A DNA stretch of 64,000 bases from Stenotrophomonas maltophilia (lineage in GTDB: Bacteria; Pseudomonadota; Gammaproteobacteria; Xanthomonadales; Xanthomonadaceae). Below, piece after piece: positions 16,096-24,741 of this stretch; the stretch's first letter is position 1; each line of letters opens with the position of its first letter. The notes beneath the pieces were generated by a model. That model was not told where the DNA came from, did no database searches, and saw only the letters and a list, made by a program, of their open reading frames with translations. The DNA is taken from the NCBI RefSeq assembly GCF_039555535.1, contig NZ_CP154630.1:3857001-3921000 (forward strand). The letters run 5' to 3'. The position numbers were made by a program, and so were the translations under genes.

Positions 16096-16695
16096 ATGAA
16101 GATCGAAGTTTGGCAGGGCGACATCACGACCCTGGCGGTGGATGCGATCGTCAACGCGGCCAACGAAACACTGCTCGGTGGCGGCGGTGTCGACGGCGCG
16201 ATCCATCGCGCAGCGGGCCCCGCATTGCTGGCCGAATGCGAGCAGCTGCCGGAGCTGCGCCCGGGCGTGCGTTGCCCGACGGGCGAGGTGCGTGCCACGG
16301 CCGCATATGCGTTGCCCGCGCGACACGTACTGCACACGGTCGGCCCGGTCTGGCACGACGGCCAGCGCGACGAACCGGCATTGCTGGCCAACTGCTACTG
16401 GAAATCGCTGCAGCTGGCCGAGTCGCTGGGCGTACAGTCGATCGCGTTCCCGGCCATCAGTTGCGGCGTGTATGGCTATCCGCTGTACCAGGCTGCACAG
16501 ATCGCGGTGACGGAAACGCTGGCATGGCAGCGCAGCCACGCGCAACCGATGCGCATCGTGCTGGTCGCGTTCAACACGGCCACCGCCAAGGCCTACCAGC
16601 AGGCGCTGGCCGCCGCCGGCCAGACCACGGAAAGCGAGCCACGCGGCGCGATGCTGCCGCCGCTCGGCGATGCAGGCCTTGCCGCCGCGCATTGA
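16096..16695 (+). CDS. Macro-domain protein, O-acetyl-ADP-ribose deacetylase type
   Basis: 199 residues. The macro domain fills about residues 1-170. The ADP-ribose site is visible as [34 protein letters not shown] (cited by parts: [18 protein letters not shown]), with a second phosphate loop in ISCGVYGYP. These are the MacroD/YmdB-class motifs that remove acetyl from O-acetyl-ADP-ribose or mono-ADP-ribose from proteins. The start ATG at 16096 has AGGAG 9 nt upstream. The last 25 residues are an unstructured extension. It stands alone and is followed by a strong terminator. The in vivo substrate is unknown. Confidence 0.93.
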   Translation: MKIEVWQGDITTLAVDAIVNAANETLLGGGGVDGAIHRAAGPALLAECEQLPELRPGVRCPTGEVRATAAYALPARHVLHTVGPVWHDGQRDEPALLANCYWKSLQLAESLGVQSIAFPAISCGVYGYPLYQAAQIAVTETLAWQRSHAQPMRIVLVAFNTATAKAYQQALAAAGQTTESEPRGAMLPPLGDAGLAAAH

Positions 16696-16717
16696 AACGC
16701 GACGCAGCGTGGAAAAG

Positions 16718-16746
16718 AAAAGGCCGGGCATTGCCCGGCCTTTTCC
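16718..16746. terminator. Bidirectional Rho-independent terminator
   Basis: A 12-bp stem AAAAGGCCGGGC/GCCCGGCCTTTT with a 3-nt loop lies between the convergent macro-domain gene (plus) and lipoprotein gene (minus). T-rich sequence follows on both strands, so it should stop transcription from either side. Confidence 0.85.
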
Positions 16747-16762
16747 GTTGCACCGTTGATGT

Positions 16763-16782
16763 CATCCACGCATGGCGTGGAT
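16763..16782 (-). repeat. Degenerate SMAG-type palindrome
   Basis: ATCCACGCATGGCGTGGAT palindrome identical to the body of the SMAG copies at 13445, 39364 and 50121 but lacking the GTAG head (GTGATCC on the minus strand). It abuts the stop of the lipoprotein gene at 16788. Confidence 0.65.
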
Positions 16783-16787
16783 CACGC

Positions 16788-17933
16788 TCAACGGCTGGCA
16801 GCTTCCACCGCAGCAGCGTCATCGGCCACGGCGGCTGCAGCGTCGGCAGCAGCGCGGGCCGCGGAGGCGGCGGCACCGTCAGCGCTGGCACCATCCACCT
16901 GCACGCGCACTTCCACCATGCCTGCGCCATTGTTCAGGCTGGACACGTCGACGGTGTAATGGCCGGCCGGCAGGGTCTCCTCCAGGCGCGAGTTGGTACC
17001 GTTGCCACCGTCGTCGTCGGTCAGCTCGACATCGCCACCGACCACGCGCAGCACGGTATCGACCTGGCTGGAGATCGCATCCAAGCGCACGTCGGCGGTA
17101 CGATCCAGCGTCAGCAGGAAGCGGCGACGGCCTTCGTTGTCCAGCATGGTGTACACGCTGCCCGACTTCGGCAGGGCAGTGCCATCGCGCTCGACCAGAT
17201 TGCCCGGCAGTTCAATGCGGGTGGCAGACAGGGTGAACATGCCATTGACACCGCTGCCGAGGCCGCGCGCGGTCAAGGTGTACTTGCCCGGCTTCAGCGA
17301 CAGGGTCAGCCGCGAGTTGGTGCTGTCGTTGCCATCGTCGTTTTCGGCTTCAACGCCCTGGCCCGACAGCTTCAGTACCGGATCGAAGACGTCCGACACC
17401 AGGCGGATTTCGTACAGGCCGGCCTTGTCCACCTGCAGGGTGTAGTCCTGCGAGTCACTGGCCAGCATGTCCACGATTTCGCCACTGCCCGCCAACGGCT
17501 TGCCGTCGTAGGGTTTCAGCTTCTCGGCGCGCAGGCGATACGGACCAAAGGCGGTCGGGCCATCGGCATTGACCGCCACCTGGTAGGTGCCGCCGCCATT
17601 GGCACGGAACGCCAGCGAGACGTCGCCTTCGCGTTCGTAACCGGTGTTGCTGGTGGAAACAAGGCTGCCGTTGTTGAACACGGCGATCGAGCCGCTGAGG
17701 GCACCGGTGAGCTTCAGGCCGACCAGATCCTTGTCTTCCAGCTTGATCTGGTAGAGCTGGTGATGGCTGCCGTCGTTGAAGTTGATGCCGCTGCGCGAGG
17801 TGATCTCGCCGGACACCGGCTTGTCGAAATCGAGCGACGCGGCCTTGCCTGCGTCACCACTGCTGCCGATGCGGTTGCAACCGCTGGCGACCAGGACCGC
17901 GGCAACGGTCAGTGTGAGTACTGCCAAACGCAT
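16788..17933 (-). CDS. Lipoprotein with repeated PPC-like beta domains
   Basis: 381 residues. The signal peptide ends in a lipobox (LVASGC, Cys19). About three tandem beta-sandwich units follow, seen by the recurring calcium-loop-like pieces NDDGNDSTNSRLTLSL and TDDDGGNGTNSRLEETL and the repeated P.G.Y.L.A/V pattern. This resembles the bacterial pre-peptidase C-terminal (PPC) fold. The last 35 residues are almost all Ala, Asp and Val (AARAAADAAAAVADDAAA), a likely flexible tail. No enzymatic motif is seen. Its role may be surface or periplasmic binding. It is a single gene converging on the macro-domain gene. Confidence 0.75.
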   Translation of the reverse strand: MRLAVLTLTVAAVLVASGCNRIGSSGDAGKAASLDFDKPVSGEITSRSGINFNDGSHHQLYQIKLEDKDLVGLKLTGALSGSIAVFNNGSLVSTSNTGYEREGDVSLAFRANGGGTYQVAVNADGPTAFGPYRLRAEKLKPYDGKPLAGSGEIVDMLASDSQDYTLQVDKAGLYEIRLVSDVFDPVLKLSGQGVEAENDDGNDSTNSRLTLSLKPGKYTLTARGLGSGVNGMFTLSATRIELPGNLVERDGTALPKSGSVYTMLDNEGRRRFLLTLDRTADVRLDAISSQVDTVLRVVGGDVELTDDDGGNGTNSRLEETLPAGHYTVDVSSLNNGAGMVEVRVQVDGASADGAAASAARAAADAAAAVADDAAAVEAASR

Positions 17934-18012
17934 GTTGTTTCTCCTTGGCCTTCCATGTAGTTCCCGCGTGCCGGCCGGGCGCGCGGGGCCGGAAACGATA
18001 CCCGCAAAAGCA

Positions 18013-18035
18013 AACGCCGGCGTGATGCCGGCGTT
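18013..18035 (-). terminator. Terminator of the aldolase gene
   Basis: AACGCCGGC stem with a 5-nt loop. On the minus strand it is followed by TGCTTTTGC, giving a moderate T-rich tail 28 bp after the fba stop codon. Confidence 0.7.
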
Positions 18036-18062
18036 GCCCTGTTCATCCAGCGATGGGACGGA

Positions 18063-19067
18063 TCAACCGTTCCACTTACCCAGCGCGGCCAGACCGTTGT
18101 CCTTGGCGCGCTCGTACACGGTCTTCTGGGCAGCGGCGTAGTTGCCCTTCATGTCCTTGGCCCACAGCTTCAGCGCGGCCTGCTGCATGGCGCGGCCGTA
18201 GGAGAAGCTCAGCGGCCACGGCAGGTTGCCCAGCTGGTTCATCGCGTTCAGGTGCTCGGTCGACTGTTCGTCGCTCTGGCCACCGGACAGGAACACCACG
18301 CCCGGCAGGATCGCCGGCACGGTGCTCTTCAGGCACATCACCGTCGACTCAGCCACTTCCTCGACGTCGGCCTGCTCATCGCAGTTCTTGCCGGAGATGA
18401 CCATCGACGCCTTCAGGATGGTGCCTTCCAGCAGCACGTTCTGCTGGTACAGCGCGTCGAACAGCGAACGCAGGGTGGCTTCGGTGACTTCGTAGCAGGT
18501 CTCGATGTCGTGGTCGCCGTCCATGATCACTTCCGGCTCGACCATCGGCACCAGGCCGCATTCCTGGCACAGTGCGGCGTAACGGGCGAGCGCGTGAGCG
18601 TTGGACTCGATGCAGGTGCCCGACGGAATGCTCTCGCCGATGTTGATGACCGCACGCCACTTGGCGAAGCGCGCGCCCAGCTTGTAGTACTCCTGCAGGC
18701 GCTCGCGCAGGCCGTCCAGGCCTTCGGTGACCAGCTCGCCCGGGCAGCCGGCCAGCGGGTGCGCACCCTTGTCCACCTTGATGCCCGGAATCATGCCGTG
18801 GTCGGCCATGTACTTGGCGAACGGCACGCCGTCCTTGGTCGACTGGCGGATGGTTTCGTCGTACAGGATGGCGCCGGAAATGTGCTCGTTGAGCTTCGGC
18901 GTGGTCAGCAGCAGCTCGCGGTAGGCACGACGGTTCTCCTCGGTGTTCTCGATACCGACGCCGGCGAAACGCTTGGCGATGGTAGCGGTGGATTCGTCGA
19001 TCGCGATGATGCCCTTGCCCGGGGCGACCATGGCCTGGGCGGTTTCGGCCAGCTGTTCGATGCTCAT
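18063..19067 (-). CDS. fba: Class I fructose-bisphosphate aldolase
   Basis: 334 residues. A Schiff-base aldolase of the class usually found in animals and plants and also in xanthomonads: IAIDESTATIAKRF near the N-terminus, IKVDKGAHPLAG, and LLEGTILKASMV with the catalytic lysine at about K219 (equivalent of rabbit K229), then LSGGQSDEQSTEHLNAMNQ. It cleaves fructose-1,6-bisphosphate in glycolysis and works in reverse in gluconeogenesis, with no metal. It lies in a minus-strand neighbourhood with pyk, pgk and gap, but separated from pyk by about 195 bp, so it is likely to have its own promoter. The start ATG at 19067 matches the family (MSIEQLAETAQAMV). Confidence 0.96.
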   Translation of the reverse strand: MSIEQLAETAQAMVAPGKGIIAIDESTATIAKRFAGVGIENTEENRRAYRELLLTTPKLNEHISGAILYDETIRQSTKDGVPFAKYMADHGMIPGIKVDKGAHPLAGCPGELVTEGLDGLRERLQEYYKLGARFAKWRAVINIGESIPSGTCIESNAHALARYAALCQECGLVPMVEPEVIMDGDHDIETCYEVTEATLRSLFDALYQQNVLLEGTILKASMVISGKNCDEQADVEEVAESTVMCLKSTVPAILPGVVFLSGGQSDEQSTEHLNAMNQLGNLPWPLSFSYGRAMQQAALKLWAKDMKGNYAAAQKTVYERAKDNGLAALGKWNG

Positions 19068-19163
19068 GTATTTCCTGTGGCGGGTGCGGGAAAAACGTAA
19101 GTATAGCCCCGCTGCCCGTTGCCCCGGTGTCGAGGGCAGGATGGAAACGATTCCAAGTCTGCA

Positions 19164-19219
19164 CAGGACAAAGAATGTCCTGCCGTTGGGGGTCAGAGCC
19201 CCTGCGGGGATCTGACCCC
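19164..19219. repeat. Two adjacent hairpins between pyk and fba
   Basis: A 7-bp hairpin CAGGACA..TGTCCTG (19164-19182) is followed by a GGGGTCAGA-family palindrome (19189-19202 with 19206-19219, GGGGTCAGAGCCCC/GGGGATCTGACCCC). They lie downstream of pyk (stop 19263) and upstream of fba. No T run follows; they may only slow or process the transcript. Confidence 0.65.
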
Positions 19220-19262
19220 GGGCCGGATCCGCATGGCGGCTCCCGCCCGATGCGGCCCTTTC

Positions 19263-20729
19263 TTACAGGTCGCCCAGGCCGATGGCGCGGCCGTCGTCGC
19301 CCACTTCCAGCAGGCGCAGGGTGTTGGTCGCGCCCAGGGTTTCCATATGCTCACCGCTGGTGAACACGACGCGGTCGCCGGCCTGCAGCAGTTCGGCTTC
19401 GACCAGCAGGCGGATGCTGCCCCGCGCCGCTTCGCGCGGGGTCAGGCCACGGCTGTCGAAGTTGATCGGGTAGACATCGCGCATCAGCGCCATCTGACGG
19501 CGTGCGCCGTCATGGCGGGTGACCGCGAACACCGGCGCCTTGGCACGGAAACGCGACAGGTAACGCGCAGTGCCACCGGATTCGGTCATCGCCACGATCG
19601 CGCGCACGCCCACGTGCTGGGACAGGAACATGGTGGCCATGGCAATGGCCTGGTCGGCGCGTTCCAGGTTGCGCGGCGAAGCGTTGAAGTCGGTCTCGGT
19701 CTGGAACTGGCGCTCGGCCCCCAGGCAGATGCGCGCCATCGCTTCGACGGCCTTGACCGGCCAGGCACCGGCAGCGGTCTCGGCCGACAGCATCACCGCA
19801 TCGGTGCCGTCGATGACCGAGTTGGCCACGTCCAGCACTTCGGCACGGGTCGGGATCGGGCTTTCCACCATCGACTGCAGCATCTGCGTGGCGGTGATCA
19901 CCACCTTGTTCTGCGCCAGCGAGGCCTTGATGATCTTCTTCTGCAGGCCCGGCAGTTCGGCATCGCCGATTTCCACGCCAAGGTCGCCACGGGCCACCAT
20001 CACCACGTCGCTGGCCTCGACGATTTCTTCCAGGTTCTCGATGGCCTCGGTGCGCTCGATCTTCGACACCAGCGCAGCATCACAGCCATGCGAGCGGGCG
20101 ATGTCACGCGCATCGTTCATGTCCTGCGCGTTGCGGCAGAACGACACGGCGATGAAGTCGACGCCGATCTTGGCGACGATGCCGATCAGCTCCTTGTCAC
20201 GCTCGGTCAGCGCGCCCAGCGACAGGCCGCCGCCCTGCTTGTTCAGGCCCTTGCGGTCGGACAGCACGCCGTCGTTGAGCACGGTGTTGATGATGCGTTC
20301 GCCCTGCACCTCCACCACCTGCAGCTGCATCAGGCCGTCGTCGAGCAGCAGCACATCACCCGGGCCGACGTCCTGCGGCAGGCCGAGGTAGCTGACACCG
20401 ACCTGGGTGGCATCACCCGGGCCGGCGTTGGTGCTGGCGATCAGGTCGAAGCGGTTGCCCGCCTTCAGTTGCACCTTGCCTTCGGCGAAGCGCTCGATGC
20501 GGATCTTCGGGCCCGGCAGGTCGGCCAGGATGCCCACTTCCACGCCCACGCGGGCGGCGGCGGCACGCACTTCGGCGGCCCGCTTGGCCTGGCCGGAGGG
20601 GTCACCATGGCTGAAGTTGAGGCGCACCACGTTGACGCCGGCGCGGAACAGATCCTCCAGCACGCCCGGCGGATCGGTGGCCGGGCCGAGGGTGGCAAGG
20701 ATCTTGGTGCGACGCTGACGCTCGAACAT
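19263..20729 (-). CDS. pyk: Pyruvate kinase
   Basis: 488 residues. It transfers phosphate from phosphoenolpyruvate to ADP in the cytosol. The N-terminal RRTKILATLGPATD, the PEP/metal motif GVNVVRLNFSHG and the DLPGPKIRIE loop are clear. The active-site helix AQNKVVITATQML and the MVARGDLGVEIG segment (divalent metal, K+ site region) follow, then a complete C-terminal allosteric domain with VAMTESGGTARYLSRFR. The ATG start at 20729 is typical (MFERQRRTKI). It is followed by a repeat-bearing spacer and then fba. Family and function are secure; the effector type is not. Confidence 0.97.
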   Translation of the reverse strand: MFERQRRTKILATLGPATDPPGVLEDLFRAGVNVVRLNFSHGDPSGQAKRAAEVRAAAARVGVEVGILADLPGPKIRIERFAEGKVQLKAGNRFDLIASTNAGPGDATQVGVSYLGLPQDVGPGDVLLLDDGLMQLQVVEVQGERIINTVLNDGVLSDRKGLNKQGGGLSLGALTERDKELIGIVAKIGVDFIAVSFCRNAQDMNDARDIARSHGCDAALVSKIERTEAIENLEEIVEASDVVMVARGDLGVEIGDAELPGLQKKIIKASLAQNKVVITATQMLQSMVESPIPTRAEVLDVANSVIDGTDAVMLSAETAAGAWPVKAVEAMARICLGAERQFQTETDFNASPRNLERADQAIAMATMFLSQHVGVRAIVAMTESGGTARYLSRFRAKAPVFAVTRHDGARRQMALMRDVYPINFDSRGLTPREAARGSIRLLVEAELLQAGDRVVFTSGEHMETLGATNTLRLLEVGDDGRAIGLGDL

Positions 20730-20869
20730 GGTGAATGGGCCTCTCCCGATAAAGAACGGAAATTAGCACATCCTTCACGTCGCATGTATACGGTTACAGC
20801 CTTGTGCTGCCTGACTTCGCGGGTCATGGAACGGACATGGTCCGGACATACGCTGGCGCAGGGCATTCT

Positions 20870-20933
20870 GTAGAGCCGAGCCCATGCTCGGCTGGGTACA
20901 CGCCGAAGCAGCCGAGCATCGGCTCGGCTCTAC
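20870..20933. repeat. Head-to-head SMAG pair between pyk and the HAD gene
   Basis: GTAGAGCCGAGCCCATGC on the plus strand (20870-20893) and its inverted copy at 20911-20933. The pair lies just downstream of the HAD gene stop (20940) and upstream of pyk. Together they can form one extended hairpin. Confidence 0.85.
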
Positions 20934-20939
20934 AGGAGC

Positions 20940-21593
20940 CTAGGCCAACAGCGTGGTCAGCTGTGCCGGCTCACGGGCCAGCTGGCCCGCACCGGCTTCG
21001 GTGAGTTCCGCTTCGCCACCAAAGCCCCACAGCACGCCCACGCTTCGCAGACCGTGGTGGCGCGCGCCCTCGATGTCCATGCGGCGGTCGCCGATCATCC
21101 AGCACTGCGCGGGCTGCACCTGCAGCCGACGCAGCGCTTCGCCGACCAGCTCCGGCTTGTGGCTGCGCGAGCCATCCAGGGTCGAACCGACGATCTCCTC
21201 GAACAATCCACCAAATGGCAGATGGGCGAGGATGCGCCGCGCGTGTGGCTCGTTCTTGGCAGTGACCACCGCCAGGCGGTGGCCACGACCATGCAGCGCG
21301 CGCAGCGTGTCTTCAATCTGCGGGTACACCGTGTGCTCGCGCCAGCCTTCGGCGTCGAAGCGCTCGCGGTAATAGCCCACCGCCTGCTCCACCCGCGCCG
21401 GTTCACCGAACAGCGGCGCGAAAGTGGTGCGCAGCGACGGACCGATCCAGCCCAGCAGCGTTTCCTGCGCCGGCACCGGATGGTCCATCTTCTGCAGCGC
21501 GTAGGCGATGCAGGCGGTGATGCCCACCTGCGAATCGATCAGCGTGCCGTCCAGATCGAAGAACAGGACATCCTTGCCGTGGTCGGCACTCAT
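20940..21593 (-). CDS. HAD-superfamily phosphatase, phosphoglycolate phosphatase-like
   Basis: 217 residues. HAD motif I is DLDGTLIDS (about residues 13-21), motif [12 protein letters not shown] (T near 109), motif III K in SHKPELV, and motif [13 protein letters not shown] helical cap of the Gph class lies between motifs I and II. The ATG overlaps the pgk stop by 4 bp (ATGA at 21590-21593), so it is translationally coupled to phosphoglycerate kinase. This placement suggests removal of 2-phosphoglycolate or another damaged C2/C3 phosphate, but the substrate is inferred. The open frame that continues upstream is only a shadow of pgk. Confidence 0.87.
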   Translation of the reverse strand: MSADHGKDVLFFDLDGTLIDSQVGITACIAYALQKMDHPVPAQETLLGWIGPSLRTTFAPLFGEPARVEQAVGYYRERFDAEGWREHTVYPQIEDTLRALHGRGHRLAVVTAKNEPHARRILAHLPFGGLFEEIVGSTLDGSRSHKPELVGEALRRLQVQPAQCWMIGDRRMDIEGARHHGLRSVGVLWGFGGEAELTEAGAGQLAREPAQLTTLLA

Positions 21594-22765
21594 GCGCCGC
21601 GCGCGTCGAGTGCCGCCACTGCCGGCAGGGTCTTGCCTTCCAGGAACTCCAGGAACGCGCCGCCACCGGTGGAGATGTAGCTGACGTCCTTGGCGATATC
21701 GAACTTGTCGACCGCCGCCAGAGTGTCGCCGCCGCCCGCGATGGAGAAGGCCGGCGAGCTGGCGATGGCGCGGGCCAGTGCTTCGGTACCCTTGCTGAAG
21801 GCCTCGAACTCGAACACACCGACCGGGCCGTTCCAGACCACGGTGCCGGCCTTTTCGATCAGCCGCGCGTACTGCGCGGCGGTCTGCGGACCGATGTCCA
21901 GGATCAGGTCGTCCTCTGCAACGGCGTCGACCGCCTTCACTTCCGCGACGGCGTCGGGCAGGAACTGCTTGGCGGTGACCACGTCCACCGGCAGCGGAAT
22001 GTCGGCGCCACGTGCCTTGGCATCGGCGACGATCTTCTTCGCGGTATCCAGCAGGTCCGGTTCGTACAGCGACTTGCCGACGTTGTAGCCGGCGGCGGCG
22101 ATGAAGGTGTTTGCGATGCCGCCACCGACGATCAGCTGATCGACCTTGCCGACCAGGTTGGCCAGCAGTTCCAGCTTGGTGCTGACCTTGCTGCCGGCGA
22201 CGATGGCCAGCAGCGGCTTGGCCGGTGCATCCAGCGCCTGTGCCAGTGCATCCAGCTCGGCCATCAGCAGCGGGCCACCGGCAGCCACCGGGGCGAAGCG
22301 GATGACGCCGTGGGTGGAGGCCTGGGCGCGGTGCGCGGTGCCGAAGGCATCCATCACGAACACATCGCACAGCGCGGCGTACTTCTTCGACAGGGCGTCA
22401 TCGTCCTTGCCCTCGCCGACGTTCATGCGGCAGTTCTCCAGCAGCACCAGCTGGCCCGGCTGCACGTCGACGCCGTCGATCCAATCGCGCACCAGCGGAA
22501 CCTCACGGCCGAGCAGCTCGGACAGGCGCCCCGCCACCGGTGCCAGCGAGTCGGCTTCGGTCCACACGCCTTCCTTCGGGCGACCCAGGTGCGAGGTGAC
22601 CATCACCGCCGCGCCCTGCTCCAGCGCGCGCTTGAGCGTCGGCAGCGAAGCGGTGATGCGCTGTTCGGAAGTGATGCGGCCATTCTCGATCGGCACGTTC
22701 AGATCCTGGCGGATCAGCACGCGCTTGCCGGAGAGGTCGAGGTCGGTCATGCGGACGATGGACAT
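21590..22765 (-). CDS. pgk: Phosphoglycerate kinase
   Basis: 391 residues. It catalyses the reversible ATP-forming step 1,3-bisphosphoglycerate to 3-phosphoglycerate. Visible motifs are [15 protein letters not shown] (substrate site), [10 protein letters not shown], the hinge region and the nucleotide loop GGGDTLAAV with [13 protein letters not shown] near the C-terminus. The ATG at 22765 ([15 protein letters not shown]) is preferred to an in-frame TTG 6 bp upstream. It starts after a 600-bp repeat-rich region and overlaps the HAD phosphatase by 4 bp. Together with pyk, fba and gap it forms a lower-glycolysis neighbourhood, all minus strand. Confidence 0.97.
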   Translation of the reverse strand: MSIVRMTDLDLSGKRVLIRQDLNVPIENGRITSEQRITASLPTLKRALEQGAAVMVTSHLGRPKEGVWTEADSLAPVAGRLSELLGREVPLVRDWIDGVDVQPGQLVLLENCRMNVGEGKDDDALSKKYAALCDVFVMDAFGTAHRAQASTHGVIRFAPVAAGGPLLMAELDALAQALDAPAKPLLAIVAGSKVSTKLELLANLVGKVDQLIVGGGIANTFIAAAGYNVGKSLYEPDLLDTAKKIVADAKARGADIPLPVDVVTAKQFLPDAVAEVKAVDAVAEDDLILDIGPQTAAQYARLIEKAGTVVWNGPVGVFEFEAFSKGTEALARAIASSPAFSIAGGGDTLAAVDKFDIAKDVSYISTGGGAFLEFLEGKTLPAVAALDARGA

Positions 22766-22870
22766 GGGCAACTCTTTGGCTCAGGGACGGGATGCCGGGA
22801 TGCGGCAGATGGCCATTGTATCGGGTGCGGGTGGTGGGAGGGCCGATGCCTGCGGCAGGCAGAGGCGCAG

Positions 22871-23053
22871 GGCAACGGCAACGGCAACAGCAACTGCAAC
22901 TGCCAAAGCGCTGGCGCTTCATGATGCCGGGGGTGGGCCGGGGCGGTGTGGGCTGGCAGGGGACGCCGTGAACCCATCCTTGGGGGCTTGGCCGCGGCAT
23001 CCATGCCGCGGACACCCCTGCCAACCCACACCGCCCCGGCCTCGACAGGTTCA
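22871..23053 (+). repeat. Structured repeat element, copy B, with hexamer tract
   Basis: Six hexamers of the GGCAAC/AGCAAC/TGCAAC type (22871-22906) precede the element. The stem is 27 bp (22936-22962 with 23015-23041) with a single mismatch, enclosing a 52-nt core (22963-23014) that differs from the copy A core at only two positions. The stem sequence is unlike that of copies A and C. The 3' flank CCTCGACAGGTTC matches the other copies. Confidence 0.8.
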
Positions 23054-23112
23054 TGAGGTAGAGCGGATGGCAAAAGGCAAGAGCGGTTTCTGATGTCGGA
23101 CGGAGAAGGAAT

Positions 23113-23178
23113 GTAGAGCCGAGCCCATGCTCGGCTGGAGATTTCGCGGAGAGCAGCCGAGCGCGGGCTCGGCTCTAC
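23113..23178. repeat. Head-to-head SMAG pair
   Basis: GTAGAGCCGAGCCCATGC (from 23113) on the plus strand and the inverted partner ending at 23178. Nearly the same sequence as the pairs at 20870 and 58053. Confidence 0.85.
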
Positions 23179-23239
23179 AAAGAGCGCCCAGCCAGGCAGC
23201 TTTTGCTCTTCTTCTTTCTTTCCGTGGGTGGAAGCAACC

Positions 23240-23321
23240 GGAAACTGTCAAAGGACGTACTTGCGGCGTCCCCCGCGAACCCACCCCGCCCGGCCAAGCG
23301 CGGCTTTTGCTTTTGCTTTGC
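23240..23321 (-). repeat. Structured repeat element, copy D (internally deleted)
   Basis: Read on the minus strand: hexamers of the GCAAAA type (23304-23321), one stem arm resembling that of copy A (GGCGGGGTGGGTTCGCGGGGG, 23270-23290), and the first third of the core ending CGTCC. It then jumps directly to the 3' flank TTTGACAGTTTCC. The inner hairpin and the second stem arm are missing, so it cannot form the long stem. Confidence 0.65.
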
Positions 23322-23364
23322 ACGACCACCCCCACCCACGAGGGGCTGCGCCGTTCGCCGGAAC

Positions 23365-24741
23365 CTACGCCGAAGGCGCAGGCTTCTGCCGAAGCAGGCT
23401 GACCGCCAGGCCGCCAACAACCAGCACACCCAGCCCCAGCAATGCCCACAGCAACCACGACTTCCAATCATGCTGGGCCTTCAGCGCCGCATCGCCGGCC
23501 AGCGGCTCCGGGCTGCCTTCCAGGCGCGCCAGCGTCGGCTGCCACGACGGGTCGTTGCGCTGTCGCAGTTCCTCGATCAGCACCCCGATCGGCGCCTCCA
23601 TCCGGCGCGCGGTCGAGCTGCCCACCGCCAACGCGTAGGGCGCCGCGCCCTGGCTGAGGAACACCAGCACTTCCGGCTGGTAGCCCAGGCGCAGGGACGG
23701 CGCAGTCGCCAATTCGGCAGGATTCGCAACCAGCTTCCAGTAGCGGTCGCGATGCACGCCGCCCAGTGCCTGCGCGGCCGACTGCTGGCGCGGGCCCTGT
23801 GCGCCCTGCTGCAGCTGGTAGGCAATCCACGGCGCACTACGGCGCTGCCACTCCGCACTTTCGTCGTCGCGGCTGAACAACGTCCACTGCACCAGGCTGT
23901 TGTCGGTACTGGCCACGTCTGCACGGGCGACCGGGAAACGGCCATCCATCTCAAAGGTGTATTCCCCCTTGCCCGTCGAGGTCGGCTCCAGCGACAGCCA
24001 CTCCCACGGCAGTGTGGCCGGCGCCGGCGGCAGCTCGGCCAGTACGCTGCGCAGCGCCGGCAGGCGTGCATCGCCCTGCGCCAGCACGCGCAGGTAGCGC
24101 GCCTCGCCGTCCACCTGCAGGCGGCGCTGCAGCAGGCGCTTGCCAGCACGCTGCAGGTCGACCAGCGGGATATCACGCCCGATCGGACGCCAGTGCTGCA
24201 GGTCGTCGCTGGCATCCAGCTGCACCTGTGCCTGCAGCGGCTCTCCGCTGTCGGCCCAATCCAGTACCAGCGCCGCCACCGGCTGCTGGCCGAGCACGCT
24301 GGCGTCGATCAGCCAGCCACCCTGCCCGCTCGCCGCCGCACCGCCACTCACGCGTGCTTCGACGCGACGCACACGGCCATCGGTATCACGCTCGGTCAGC
24401 AACTGCAGATCGTTGCGCTGCGCTTCGGCCAGCGGCGGCAGCGCGAACCAGGGCAGCTCACGCTGCACCGGCGGCTGCGCCAGCGGCTGATCGGGCGCCA
24501 GCAAGGCGGAGGGCAGCGACTGGCCTGCGGCATTGAACACCTGCAGATCGCTCAGGTCCGCGGTACCGGCGCGACGGTAGATCGCCGGTTCCAGCACGAC
24601 GCGATAAGCACCGGACTGTGCACTGGACAACGTCAGTGGCCACTGTTCGGCGTACTGCGTGCGGTAATCGGCGGCCTGCACCGCGACGGCGGCCAACAGG
24701 CCGAACATCGCCGGCAGCAGCACCCTGCTCCACATTTTCAT
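23365..24741 (-). CDS. DUF3999 family envelope protein
   Basis: 458 residues. A signal peptide (MKMWSRVLLPAMFGLLAAVAVQA, cleavage near 23) is followed by a long beta-rich periplasmic region with two discoidin-like halves (for example DLQHWRPIGRDIPLVDLQ). A single C-terminal transmembrane helix lies at about residues 428-450 (WLLWALLGLGVLVVGGLAVSLL), with a short cytosolic tail. The ATG overlaps the DUF2339 stop by 4 bp, so the two proteins are coupled. DUF3999 and DUF2339 proteins recur as neighbours in proteobacteria, suggesting a shared membrane complex. No enzymatic motif is seen and no function is known to me. The longer frame upstream is a shadow of DUF2339. Confidence 0.85.
   Translation of the reverse strand: MKMWSRVLLPAMFGLLAAVAVQAADYRTQYAEQWPLTLSSAQSGAYRVVLEPAIYRRAGTADLSDLQVFNAAGQSLPSALLAPDQPLAQPPVQRELPWFALPPLAEAQRNDLQLLTERDTDGRVRRVEARVSGGAAASGQGGWLIDASVLGQQPVAALVLDWADSGEPLQAQVQLDASDDLQHWRPIGRDIPLVDLQRAGKRLLQRRLQVDGEARYLRVLAQGDARLPALRSVLAELPPAPATLPWEWLSLEPTSTGKGEYTFEMDGRFPVARADVASTDNSLVQWTLFSRDDESAEWQRRSAPWIAYQLQQGAQGPRQQSAAQALGGVHRDRYWKLVANPAELATAPSLRLGYQPEVLVFLSQGAAPYALAVGSSTARRMEAPIGVLIEELRQRNDPSWQPTLARLEGSPEPLAGDAALKAQHDWKSWLLWALLGLGVLVVGGLAVSLLRQKPAPSA

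Larger units (their letters stand above)
22766..23364. other. 600-bp repeat-rich intergenic region upstream of pgk
   Basis: No gene with coding character is seen here. From left to right it holds the pgk leader, a hexamer microsatellite (22871-22906), structured element copy B, a SMAG pair (23113-23178) and the deleted element copy D. The pgk promoter must lie within the first 100-200 bp of it or beyond the repeats. The region is the counterpart of the nest at 13111-13707. Confidence 0.7.

Noticed and set aside
21594..22370. Upstream extension of the HAD gene through pgk
   Set aside because: Out-of-frame reading of pgk; the ATGA overlap at 21590-21593 and the HAD motif I location fix the true start.
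23222..23235. A further partial hairpin-element copy in front of copy D (TTCCGTGGG motif)
   Set aside because: Only nine to ten bases match and on the opposite orientation from copy D; too short to support another copy.
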